From Tabrizicola caldifontis (GTDB lineage Bacteria > Pseudomonadota > Alphaproteobacteria > Rhodobacterales > Rhodobacteraceae), in NCBI RefSeq assembly GCF_004762095.1, contig NZ_SIJH01000009.1:62001-126000 (forward strand): a stretch of DNA of 64,000 nucleotides, written 5' to 3'. This document shows positions 56,201 to 63,291 of the stretch, one piece after another. Positions within the stretch are counted from its first letter, which is position 1; each line of letters starts with the position of its first letter. The translations under genes were made by a program, and so were the position numbers. The notes beneath the pieces are model-generated. The model saw nothing but the letters and a program-made list of their open reading frames with translations. It had not been told where the DNA came from and made no database searches.

Positions 56201-56608
56201 GCCGAGTTCCTGAAGCCGACGGTCGTCACGCTGGTCTTCGGGCTGGGCTTCGGGATGATCCTGGTTCTTGTGGTGGTGCCCGCGCTGATGGCGGCGCAGG
56301 CCGATATTTCCCGCGCCTTCGCCACCTTGCGCCGGGCGCTGCGGGCGGGTGGCCTTCGTCCCACCTTCGGCGTGGCCGCGGGGGTAATGGGGCTGTTGGC
56401 ACTGGCCTTGCCGCTATGGGTCGCGCTGACCGGCGCGCTGCCGGGATGGCTGATCGCGCTTGCCCCCGGCCTTGCCCAGATGCCGGCCGGCCCTGTCGCC
56501 GTGGGCCTTTTCCTGGCGGCGGCGCTGCTGGTGTGGCTTGTCGCGGCGGGGCTGGCCCTGGCGCAGATGCGTGCGCCGGTTCAGGTCAGGGGGCGGGGCA
56601 GCCGCTGA
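53234..56608 (+). CDS. RND efflux permease with extended C-terminus
   Basis: The 1124-residue HAE1-type RND permease pumps hydrophobic compounds by proton motive force. It opens with a typical first helix TIANLLMVLMLVAGLASAVT. The conserved helix-4 proton relay region is ISLFALIIMLGIVIDDAIVV, with the two Asp in place. Family members are usually about 1020-1050 residues; here about 75 extra residues form two to three further helices (around 1050-1115, GPVAVGLFLAAALLVWLVAA). The start at 53234 lies 1 nt after the adaptor stop. Its 3' end overlaps the convergent DsbD-like gene by 23 nt. Confidence 0.93.
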   Translation: MDLIGYFTRHRTIANLLMVLMLVAGLASAVTMRAQYFPDVVVNEVSVTVPWDGAGAEDVDRAIVQVLEPALQTLDGVASVSSRASEGRAVVTLEFEPNYSLTRAEEEVQSAVDSVTTLPDGADEPIVASSAWRDRVTDVLISGPVGVDQLARFADEFTARLFAEGITRATISGLAAAEIVVEVASATLMQHDLTMADIAAAIGATTAQTPAGELGEAARLRTGTERRSVAEISAIVLRSSADGATLTVGDVASVRSNAANSGRAAFVGENPAMTIRVDRASDGDAIRMQAVVAEVAQEMQLGLPPGVTVELVRTRAEQISDRLLLLIDNGLTGLALVLILLFLFLNARIAFWVAAGIPVAMIAALAGMHVMGLTLNMISLFALIIMLGIVIDDAIVVGEHADFRVRRLGEPPAMAAENAARWMAAPVIASSLTTIIAFLGLLAVGGRFGEMIMAIPITVSIVLIASLIECFLILPNHLKHSLTHIGQDRWYDWPSRQVNRGMAWFGVRVVRPATRLVIMARYPVLAAALLALAVQAALFLRGEVQFRFFAPPEQASVTGSFAMLPGATRDDTLAMMRELQRAADAVTARFEAEYGMNPATFVLAEVGGAIGRSLASAETKSPDLLGSISMELISPDLRPYPTSTFLNALQEEVVPHPLLEELSFRNAFFGPGGASLSVDLYGGEAETLKAAAEALKTALAPYPEVSGLEDTLAYDKEELILTLTPQGESLGLDTAALARHLRNSLGGIEAATFPEGPRQASIRVELPESELTADFLDRNLIRTGPGVYVPLADVVSVERQAGFSTVRRENGLRTVTVSGSLAEDDPARATEVQRALREEILPRIAEDYGLTWELSGQARDERAFLSGAALGLVLCLVGIYLTLAWIFAHWTRPLVVMSVIPFGLVGAIFGHWVWGMPLSMFSIVGLIGMAGIIINDSIVLINTIDQYARTRTLRAAIIDGVADRFRPVLLTTATTVLGLMPLLYERSSQAEFLKPTVVTLVFGLGFGMILVLVVVPALMAAQADISRAFATLRRALRAGGLRPTFGVAAGVMGLLALALPLWVALTGALPGWLIALAPGLAQMPAGPVAVGLFLAAALLVWLVAAGLALAQMRAPVQVRGRGSR

Positions 56609-57383
56609 TCTCGACAGCCTTGCCGGCGGCAAGGATCGTCACGGTCACGCCGGACCGATCCAGCGCGAAAGGAGCGCCCTGCGGCGGAACCAGTTCCGTG
56701 ACCGCCACAAGGTCGTGCCCCTGGCGGGTCGTGGTGGCCTCGGCCACCCAGACCTCGGGATCTGCCGTTTCGAAGGCCACCACCTCGGGCACGCCCGGAT
56801 CGGGCAGGCGCAGCCGTGCCGTGAGGCGCAATCCGTCGGCAATCGGGTCGATGGTGCAGCCGACATGGGTCACGCCTGCCTCACCGGCGGTGGCTGCCCG
56901 GTTCGCCAGCGCTGCCGTGATCCCCGGGTCGGGCGCCCCCGGCGCAGTCAGACCGGACTGCAGCGCGAATGTTGCCGGCAGGCAGATCTTGTCGCAGACG
57001 CCTAGATCGACCTTGACCGCCAGGCTGACCGGCTGCGCCGGATCGATGGGCGTCACTTCGAGCGGCAGGATCAGCTGCTTGTGGTAGCCGATGGTCTGCA
57101 TCCCGTTCAGTTCGAACACGCTAGGCGCGGGCCAGTGAATGCGTACCGACCGCACGTTCCGCGAACCCGACCAGTCGAATGCCGGCGGGATGCCTGCATC
57201 CCCCGGGCTGCGCCAGTAGGTCTTCCACCCCGGCGCCATGGACAGATCCAGCGCCGCCATGTGCCGTCCGCCCTCCATCTGCCAGCCGGTGCGCAGCCGG
57301 GCCGAAAGTACATCCTCCTGCGTCGTGGCAAGGGCGGGGGCGGTGGTCAGCGCCAGGACGAGGGCAAGGCAAAGTCGGGTCAT
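56586..57383 (-). CDS. Stand-alone DsbD N-terminal-domain periplasmic protein
   Basis: This 265-residue protein has a signal peptide (MTRLCLALVLALTTAPALA) and a DsbD-alpha-like domain. The Cys pair is in LGVCDKICLP (C-x3-C), where DsbD-alpha accepts reducing power. DsbD's membrane and thioredoxin domains are missing and no gene for them lies nearby, so it may receive electrons from another membrane protein such as CcdA. The start at 57383 is divergent from yqgE. The 3' ends of this gene and the RND permease overlap. Confidence 0.83.
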   Translation of the reverse strand: MTRLCLALVLALTTAPALATTQEDVLSARLRTGWQMEGGRHMAALDLSMAPGWKTYWRSPGDAGIPPAFDWSGSRNVRSVRIHWPAPSVFELNGMQTIGYHKQLILPLEVTPIDPAQPVSLAVKVDLGVCDKICLPATFALQSGLTAPGAPDPGITAALANRAATAGEAGVTHVGCTIDPIADGLRLTARLRLPDPGVPEVVAFETADPEVWVAEATTTRQGHDLVAVTELVPPQGAPFALDRSGVTVTILAAGKAVEISGCPAP

Positions 57384-57501
57384 GGCGCGAAGATAAGCGC
57401 TGGATCGGGGCATGGAAATCACTTTGCGGCGACAGGGCGTGAGCGTGGTTTCCCTGCATCGGGGGCTTGAGCCCCCGGCCCGCCGGGTCCATGTTGAGAG
57501 C

Positions 57502-58068
57502 ATGGGTGAACAAATGGACCTTGCGGGACAGATCCTGATTGCCATGCCGGGCATGGCCGACCCGCGCTTTGATCGCAGCGTGATCCTGATCTGTGCCCAT
57601 TCGGCAGAGGGGTCGATGGGGCTGATCGTGAACAAGCCCCTGCAAGACCTAACGTTCGCGGGCCTTCTTGAGCATCTGCAGATTCCCATGGCCCCGGATG
57701 GCCGTGACATCCGCGTGCACCTGGGCGGTCCGGTCGAGCGCGGGCGGGGGTTCGTCCTGCACACGCCCGACTGGGAGCCGGGCCCTGCGACGCTTTCGGT
57801 GCCGGGCGGCTATGGCATGACCGCAACGCTCGATATCCTGCAGGCACTGGCGCAGGGCCGGGGGCCGGGCAAGGCGCTTCTGGCGCTGGGCTATTCCGGC
57901 TGGGGACCGGGTCAGCTGGAGGCAGAGATCGCCCGGAACGACTGGCTGACCTGCCCCGCGGCGGAGGGGCTGGTCTTCGCGGCGGATGACGGGGCCAAGT
58001 GGTCGGCGGCGCTGCGGGGGATGGGGATTGATCCCTTGACCCTGAGTGCGGCGGCGGGGCGGGCCTGA
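57502..58068 (+). CDS. YqgE/AlgH family protein
   Basis: The 188-residue UPF0301 protein shows the full family pattern: ILIAMPGMADPRFDRSVILI near the N-terminus, GSMGLIVNKPLQDLTF, HLGGPVERGRGFVLH, and LLALGYSGWGPGQLEAEI. Its function is unresolved; in Pseudomonas AlgH was linked to alginate control. The ATG 57502 follows GAGAG. A longer frame starting at 57412 would not be conserved. Confidence 0.93.
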   Translation: MGEQMDLAGQILIAMPGMADPRFDRSVILICAHSAEGSMGLIVNKPLQDLTFAGLLEHLQIPMAPDGRDIRVHLGGPVERGRGFVLHTPDWEPGPATLSVPGGYGMTATLDILQALAQGRGPGKALLALGYSGWGPGQLEAEIARNDWLTCPAAEGLVFAADDGAKWSAALRGMGIDPLTLSAAAGRA

Positions 58069-58550
58069 CGGGGGCCGCAAGGAACTCGGTAAGCGGTTGG
58101 GAACGCTGGGTTAATCCGGGGGATTTCCGGGAGGTTAACGGTCTGCCATCCCTCTGGCATGTGTCGAGCATCTGTCCCGATGGTTTGCGGGCGGGTGGGG
58201 CTGGGGGGCGGGTGGGGCGTTAACCTTGGGAGGCGAATCGCGTCTGATTGGCCGGTGCGGTGCGCTGTAGCGCACCCTACGGCGACTTGCGACGCTTTGC
58301 CCGGGATCTGAGGGCTTCTTTCCCGGCTGTTGGCCAAAGCTGATCCAACCAGACGGCAGCCAAGATGAACGCCAGGAAAGCCAAAAAACTGCCACGTGAT
58401 TGAGTTGTTTCGGAAGGCTAACGATGCCCCAGCAGAGGCCGTGAACCGCAACCTTGCGAACAACTTGCCTGTCACGTTATGTCGCAAGCAGGAGTGAACG
58501 GATCGCAGGGCGTGCGACAGCACCCTACGATAGCGATGATGGTGTCGCCC
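58069..58550. other. Non-coding interval with hairpin and CACCCTACG repeat
   Basis: This 482-nt stretch separates yqgE and ALDH16, whose 3' ends converge. I see no credible gene. It contains a perfect 7-bp stem GGTGCGC/GCGCACC with loop TGTA (58259-58276), running straight into CACCCTACG (58273-58281). CACCCTACG recurs at 58521-58529. It may hold transcript ends for both genes. Confidence 0.5.
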
Positions 58551-60890
58551 TCACTCCCCATACGGAACCCAGACCGTCTTGACCTCCGTCGCCTGGGACA
58601 GGAACGCCCGGCCTTCGCCCTCTGCTCCCGTCCAGTTCCGCGCGCGGCCGTGGTTGACCCAGGTGCGTTTGAGGTTGCCTGCGGCTTCGCGCTCGATGAG
58701 GGCGGAGAGGGGGTGGGAGGAGAAGCTCCAGACCGCATCCACGTCAAGATGGCCAGCAAGCGTCCGCGCCAGATCCTCGGCCGGGCCGGTGACGATGTTC
58801 ACCACCCCGCCCGGCACGTCCGAGGTGTCGAGCACCTGGTAGAAGTCGGTGGCCGACAGGGGGCGTTGGCCGGGGACGAGGACCACCGTGTTTCCCATCG
58901 CGATGGCGGGGGCCATGACCGAGACGAGGCCGAGGAGGGGGGCTTCGTCGGGGAGGAGGGCGCCGATCACGCCGACGGGTTCGTTCATCGCAAGGGCAAT
59001 GCCGCGGATCGGCACCGACTTTGCCGCACCGTCGTATTTGTCGGCCCAGGCGGCATAGGTGAACAGGCGCTGGATGGAGGCATCCACCTCGGCCTCGCCG
59101 GGCCGGCCGGTCTGATCGCGCAGGCGGGCGGCGAATTCGGCGTGCCTTGCAGAGAGGTTCTCGGCAATGAAGTAAAGGACCTGGGCGCGGTTGTAGGCCG
59201 TTGTCTTCGCCCAGCCTTTGGCGGCGTGGGCGGCCTCGACCGCGTTCCTGATGTCCTTGCGGTTGCCGATGCCGACGTGGCCAAGGAGTTTGCCCCTGGG
59301 GCCGTAGACGGGCTGCGAGTAGCCGGAGTCGGGGCGGGCCTGTTTGCCGCCGATGTAGAGTTTCGCCGTGCGGTCGAGCGGATCGACCACGGGTTCCGCC
59401 GGTGCAGGAATTGGGGCGGCAGGCTTCAACGCGGCGGGTTTCCGGGCGGGTTTCAGATAGGCCATCAGCCCCTCCCACCCGCCTTCCCGGCCGAAGCCCG
59501 ACTCGCGCACCCCGCCGAAACCTGCGGCCGCGTCGAAGAGGTTGGTGGCGTTGATCCAGACGACCCCGGCTTTCAGTTTGGGGGCCACGTCGAGGGCGAG
59601 ATTGATGTTTTCCGTCCACACGGTGGCGGCGAGGCCGTAGCGGGTGTTGTTGGCCAGCGCCACGGCTTCCTCGGGCGTGCGGAAGGTCATCGAGACGAGG
59701 ACGGGGCCGAAGATTTCCTCCTGCATCAGCGGCGAGGCGGTGCCGAGGCCGGTGATGAGGGTCGGCGGATAGAAGCAGCCCTGCGCAGGCAGGGGCGTGG
59801 CGGCGACGTAGTGCTCGCCCTCGGGGTTGTCGCGCACGAGGCGGGTGATGGTGTCGAGCTGGACCGGATCGACCACCGCGCCGATGTCGATGCACTTGTC
59901 GAGGGGATCGCCGATGCGCAGCCCGTCCATGCGGCGTTTGAGCTTGTCGTGGAAGCGGGGGGCGATGCCTTCCTGGACGAGGAGGCGGGAGCCGGCGCAG
60001 CAGACCTGGCCCTGGTTGAACCAGATGGCGTCCACGAGGCCCTCGACGGCCGAGTCGAGGTCGGCGTCGTCGAAGACGATATAGGGGGATTTGCCGCCGA
60101 GTTCCAAGGTGAGGGCCTTGCCGGTGCCGGCAGTGGCCTCGCGGATGCGTTTGCCGACCGAGGTGGAGCCGGTGAAGGCGATCTTGTCGACTTCGGCGTC
60201 GACGAGGGCGGCCCCGGTGCTGCCGTCGCCGGTGACGATGTTGAGGACGCCCCTGGGCAGGCCCGCCTCGCGGGAGATGTCGGCGAAGAGGAGGGCGGTG
60301 AGGGGGGTGTATTCGGCGGGCTTTAGGACGATGGTGTTCCCGGCGGCGAGCGCGGGGGCGACCTTCCAGGCGAGCATCAGGAGGGGGAAGTTCCAGGGGA
60401 TCACGGCGCCGCAGACGCCGAGGGGGCGCATATCGGGGTGTTCGGAGGGGAGGAGCTGGGCAAGGCCCGCGTGGTAGGAGAAATGGCGGGCGACGAGGGG
60501 GATGTCGATGTCACGGCTCTCGCGGATCGGCTTGCCGTTGTCGAGGGTTTCGAGCGTGGCGAAGAGGCGGGAGTGTTTTTGGACGAGGCGGGCGAGGGCA
60601 TAGAGGTATTCCGCGCGGCGGAAGGCGGGGAGGGCGGCCCATTTCGGTTGCGCCCGGCGGGCGGCTTTTACCGCGTTTGCCACGTCCTCGGCGGTGCCTT
60701 GGGTGATCTGGGCGAGGGGTTTGCCGGTGGCGGGGTTCGAGGTGGTGAAGGTCTCGCCTGGCGCGGTGAAGGCGCCGTCGATGTAATGGCCGAACCGGTC
60801 CTCGTGGCGGGCGATCCAGGCCAGCGCCTCGGCGGCGGACTCGGGGGCGGGGCCGTAGGCCATGCTGTCGAAGATTTCCTTGATGGTCAT
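58551..60890 (-). CDS. ALDH16-family aldehyde dehydrogenase with C-terminal pseudo-ALDH domain
   Basis: The 779-residue protein has a catalytic ALDH domain (about 1-480) followed by a second, degenerate ALDH-like domain (about 500-779). The first keeps Glu263 in TLELGGKSP and Cys297 in NQGQVCCAGS. The second has a nucleotide-fold opening AKLYIGGKQARPDSG but no GQxC motif, so it is inactive. This is the ALDH16 arrangement known from bacteria and animals. It lies 101 nt downstream of deoC on the same strand, so it may oxidise the acetaldehyde that DeoC releases. The start at 60890 has a GAGGA site. Confidence 0.9.
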   Translation of the reverse strand: MTIKEIFDSMAYGPAPESAAEALAWIARHEDRFGHYIDGAFTAPGETFTTSNPATGKPLAQITQGTAEDVANAVKAARRAQPKWAALPAFRRAEYLYALARLVQKHSRLFATLETLDNGKPIRESRDIDIPLVARHFSYHAGLAQLLPSEHPDMRPLGVCGAVIPWNFPLLMLAWKVAPALAAGNTIVLKPAEYTPLTALLFADISREAGLPRGVLNIVTGDGSTGAALVDAEVDKIAFTGSTSVGKRIREATAGTGKALTLELGGKSPYIVFDDADLDSAVEGLVDAIWFNQGQVCCAGSRLLVQEGIAPRFHDKLKRRMDGLRIGDPLDKCIDIGAVVDPVQLDTITRLVRDNPEGEHYVAATPLPAQGCFYPPTLITGLGTASPLMQEEIFGPVLVSMTFRTPEEAVALANNTRYGLAATVWTENINLALDVAPKLKAGVVWINATNLFDAAAGFGGVRESGFGREGGWEGLMAYLKPARKPAALKPAAPIPAPAEPVVDPLDRTAKLYIGGKQARPDSGYSQPVYGPRGKLLGHVGIGNRKDIRNAVEAAHAAKGWAKTTAYNRAQVLYFIAENLSARHAEFAARLRDQTGRPGEAEVDASIQRLFTYAAWADKYDGAAKSVPIRGIALAMNEPVGVIGALLPDEAPLLGLVSVMAPAIAMGNTVVLVPGQRPLSATDFYQVLDTSDVPGGVVNIVTGPAEDLARTLAGHLDVDAVWSFSSHPLSALIEREAAGNLKRTWVNHGRARNWTGAEGEGRAFLSQATEVKTVWVPYGE

Positions 60891-60916
60891 GGGGTCCTCA
60901 GGATGGCTGGCAGCGC

Positions 60917-60964
60917 GCCCCCCACCCCACCCCTCCCCCACGTTGTGGGGAGGGAGGCGCGAGG
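60917..60964. repeat. GC-rich stem-loop repeat flanking deoC, copy 1
   Basis: GCCCCCCACCCCACCCCTCC continues as CCCACGTTGTGGGGAGGGAG and GCGCGAGG. The CTCCCC(C)CAC/GTGGGGAG arms can pair, with one bulge. Nearly the same sequence occurs at 62012-62062, on the other side of deoC. Confidence 0.7.
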
Positions 60965-60991
60965 TGTCGGGCGGCGTGCGGGGTGGGCATG

Positions 60992-61981
60992 TCAGCCCAT
61001 CGCGTGGCGGTTGGCGGCGGAGTAGTGGCCGGTGAGGTGGTGTTCGAGCTGGCGCTCGATGTCGCCCAGAAGGCTGGAGGCCCCGAAGCGGAAGAGGTCG
61101 GGTTGCAGCCAGGGATGGCCGAGTTCGTCCTTCATCAGCGTGAGATAGACCAGCGCGTCCTTGGCCTTGGCGATCCCGCCCGCCGGCTTGTAGCCGACCT
61201 TGTAGCCGGTCCGCGCCTCGTAGTCGCGGATGGCCCGGATCATGGTCAGCGAGACGGGCAGGGTGGCGTTGACGGCCTCTTTCCCGGTCGAGGTCTTGAT
61301 GAAATCGGCCCCGCCCATCATGCAGACGAGGCTCGCGCGGGCGACGTTGCGCAGCGTGCCGAGCTCTCCGGTGGCGAGGATGGCCTTGACATGGGCATCG
61401 CCGCAGGCCTCGCGCATGTCGCGCATCTCGTCGTAAAGCGCCTGCCAGTTCTGGGTCAGGACGTGCCGGCGTGAAATGACGATGTCGATTTCCCTCGCGC
61501 CCGCCTTCACGCTATCGCCGATCTCGGCGATGCGCAAGCGGTAGGGCGAGAGGCCCGCCGGAAAGCCGGTCGAGACGGCGGCGACGGGGATGTTGGTGCC
61601 TTCCAGCGCCCGGACGGCGGTTTCCACCATCTCGTGATAGACGCATACCGCGCCGACCGTCAGGCCGGGCATACCGAGTTTATCGAGCATCCAGGGCGCG
61701 ACCGGCTGGCGGGCCTTGGCGCACAGACGCTGGACGCGGCCCGGCGTGTCGTCGCCGGACAGGGTGGTGAGGTCGATCAGGCTGATCGCCTTCAGAAGCC
61801 AGGCCGCCTGATACTCCTTCTTGACCGACCGCCGGCCGGGCAGCGTGGCGGCGCGGCGCTCGATGGCCGAGGTGTTGGCCTGGACCGAGGCCACCCAGTC
61901 GAGATCGAGCGCCATGCCCGGATTGCGGGGATGGGTCACCTGGGGCAGGAGGCCGGTCGCCGTGGTGGAGAGGGTTGTCAT
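60992..61981 (-). CDS. deoC: Deoxyribose-phosphate aldolase
   Basis: DeoC splits 2-deoxyribose-5-phosphate into glyceraldehyde-3-phosphate and acetaldehyde. The 329-residue protein is a class I aldolase; the Schiff-base lysine is in GADFIKTSTGKEAVNATLPV and the second catalytic Lys in VGYKPAGGIAKAKDALVYL. The start at 61981 (MTTLST) is preferred over 61996 and the more distant frame start. It is flanked on both sides by copies of the same stem-loop repeat. Confidence 0.95.
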   Translation of the reverse strand: MTTLSTTATGLLPQVTHPRNPGMALDLDWVASVQANTSAIERRAATLPGRRSVKKEYQAAWLLKAISLIDLTTLSGDDTPGRVQRLCAKARQPVAPWMLDKLGMPGLTVGAVCVYHEMVETAVRALEGTNIPVAAVSTGFPAGLSPYRLRIAEIGDSVKAGAREIDIVISRRHVLTQNWQALYDEMRDMREACGDAHVKAILATGELGTLRNVARASLVCMMGGADFIKTSTGKEAVNATLPVSLTMIRAIRDYEARTGYKVGYKPAGGIAKAKDALVYLTLMKDELGHPWLQPDLFRFGASSLLGDIERQLEHHLTGHYSAANRHAMG

Positions 61982-62011
61982 CGTCTCTGGATCCATCGCA
62001 GTGCCCGCGGT

Positions 62012-62062
62012 GCCCCCCCCCACCCCATCCCTCCCCCACGGAGGGGGGAGGGAGGCGCGAGG
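62012..62062. repeat. GC-rich stem-loop repeat flanking deoC, copy 2
   Basis: GCCCCCCCCCCACCCCATCC continues as CTCCCCCACGGAGGGGGGAG and GGAGGCGCGAGG. CCCTCCCCC can pair with GGGGGAGGG (9 bp). It lies just upstream of deoC and closely matches copy 1, 1.1 kb away. Confidence 0.7.
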
Positions 62063-62153
62063 CGGTGCACGCGGTCCTGTGCGGACGATGACATGCGAAA
62101 CCCTTGAGTGGCAAGGGCCGGGCTGGCTGATTTCTGACCGGATGGTCAAAAAA

Positions 62154-62531
62154 TCAGGGGTCGGGCCGTTCCTGGCCCAGGGTGGCCCAGGGCTGGCCGG
62201 TGCCGCTGTCGGGGATGTCGGGGTCCGCCTCGCCGCGCAGGATCAGGGTCTTGGCGAGAAACAGGGCCGAGATCGGCGCGGTCAGCAGGAGGAACAGGGT
62301 GATGAGCCATTCCTGGATGCTGATGGTGCCGCCCTGCGGCAGGTCGCCGATCGAGGAGGCAAGGAGCGCCGCCCCCACGCCGATCGTCGTGGCCTTGGTC
62401 GGCGCATGCAGGCGCTGCATCGGGCGGGGCAGGCGGATCAGGCCCCAGGAGCCGACCAGCGCGAAGAAGCCGCCGCCGACGAGGCCCGCGGCGACGATCA
62501 GTTCGACGGCGGTTTGTAGAAGAGGGGTCAT
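62154..62531 (-). CDS. mnhG: Na+/H+ antiporter subunit G (MrpG/MnhG/PhaG)
   Basis: A 125-residue small subunit of the multi-subunit Mrp-type cation/proton antiporter. Three helices are visible; the family block LIRLPRPMQRLHAPTKATTI is near residue 33. It is the last gene of the mrp run in the window, overlapping mnhF by 4 nt. Confidence 0.93.
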   Translation of the reverse strand: MTPLLQTAVELIVAAGLVGGGFFALVGSWGLIRLPRPMQRLHAPTKATTIGVGAALLASSIGDLPQGGTISIQEWLITLFLLLTAPISALFLAKTLILRGEADPDIPDSGTGQPWATLGQERPDP

Positions 62532-62800
62532 TCGATGATGCTCCCCCGCAGGAGGAACTTGCAGTAGGCGACGGTGCCGAGGAAGCCGGTCAGCGCCAGG
62601 AGAACTGAGACTTCCAGATAAAGCCCGGTCCCGGCGCGGATCCCGTAGAGGACCACGAGGGCGAGGGCGTTGATCGCCATGGTGTCCAGCGTCACGATCC
62701 GGTCGGTCAGGGTGGGCGCGGTGAAGAGCCGCCAGATGTTCAGCACGAAGGCCAGCGCGATGCAGGCGAACATGAAGGTCAGGGCGTAACCGAGGATCAT
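62528..62800 (-). CDS. mnhF: Na+/H+ antiporter subunit F (MrpF/MnhF/PhaF)
   Basis: A 90-residue, three-helix subunit. The conserved FTAPTLTDRIVTLDTMAINA follows the first helix. It overlaps mnhG and mnhE by 4 nt on each side, typical of tight coupling in mrp operons. Confidence 0.93.
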   Translation of the reverse strand: MILGYALTFMFACIALAFVLNIWRLFTAPTLTDRIVTLDTMAINALALVVLYGIRAGTGLYLEVSVLLALTGFLGTVAYCKFLLRGSIIE

Positions 62801-63288
62801 TCGAAAATCCTTTTCAGGCGGGCCTCGTAGCGGGACTTGATCTGGTCGCGGACGGAGTCGGGGTCGGGGGCGTGCAGCGCGTGGACCAGAAGCGCGCGGC
62901 CGCAGGCCGACATGTCCGAGGACAGCGTGCCGGGGGTCATGGTGATGGTGCCGGCAAGAAGGCTGATTGCCTCGGGCGATTTCAGGTCGAGCGGCACGGT
63001 CAGCCAGCGCGACTGCACCTTGTCGCGCGGTATGAAGAGGATGACATAGGCGACCTGAAAATTGGCAACGATGATGTCCCAGAAGACCAGAGCGGTATAG
63101 CCCAGCAGTCGCAAAGGATGCCGGACCCGTGCACGGTCAGGCCACCAGGCCGAGGTCATCAGCGGCAGGATCGTGGCCAGGATGATCGCCATCACCAGAC
63201 TTCCCAGCTTCCACTGGTTCACCAGCATGAACCACAGTGCAATCAGCGTGAGCGACAGGTAGGGGTGCGGGAACAGGCGTTTCAGCAT
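62797..63288 (-). CDS. mnhE: Na+/H+ antiporter subunit E (MrpE/MnhE/PhaE)
   Basis: A 163-residue subunit with N-terminal helices (HPYLSLTLIALWFMLVNQWK) and a soluble C-terminal portion containing TITMTPGTLSSDMSACGRAL and LHAPDPDSVRDQIKSRYEAR, the family's most conserved part. It starts 3 nt after mnhD and overlaps mnhF by 4 nt. Confidence 0.93.
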   Translation of the reverse strand: MLKRLFPHPYLSLTLIALWFMLVNQWKLGSLVMAIILATILPLMTSAWWPDRARVRHPLRLLGYTALVFWDIIVANFQVAYVILFIPRDKVQSRWLTVPLDLKSPEAISLLAGTITMTPGTLSSDMSACGRALLVHALHAPDPDSVRDQIKSRYEARLKRIFE

Positions 63289-63291
63289 GGC

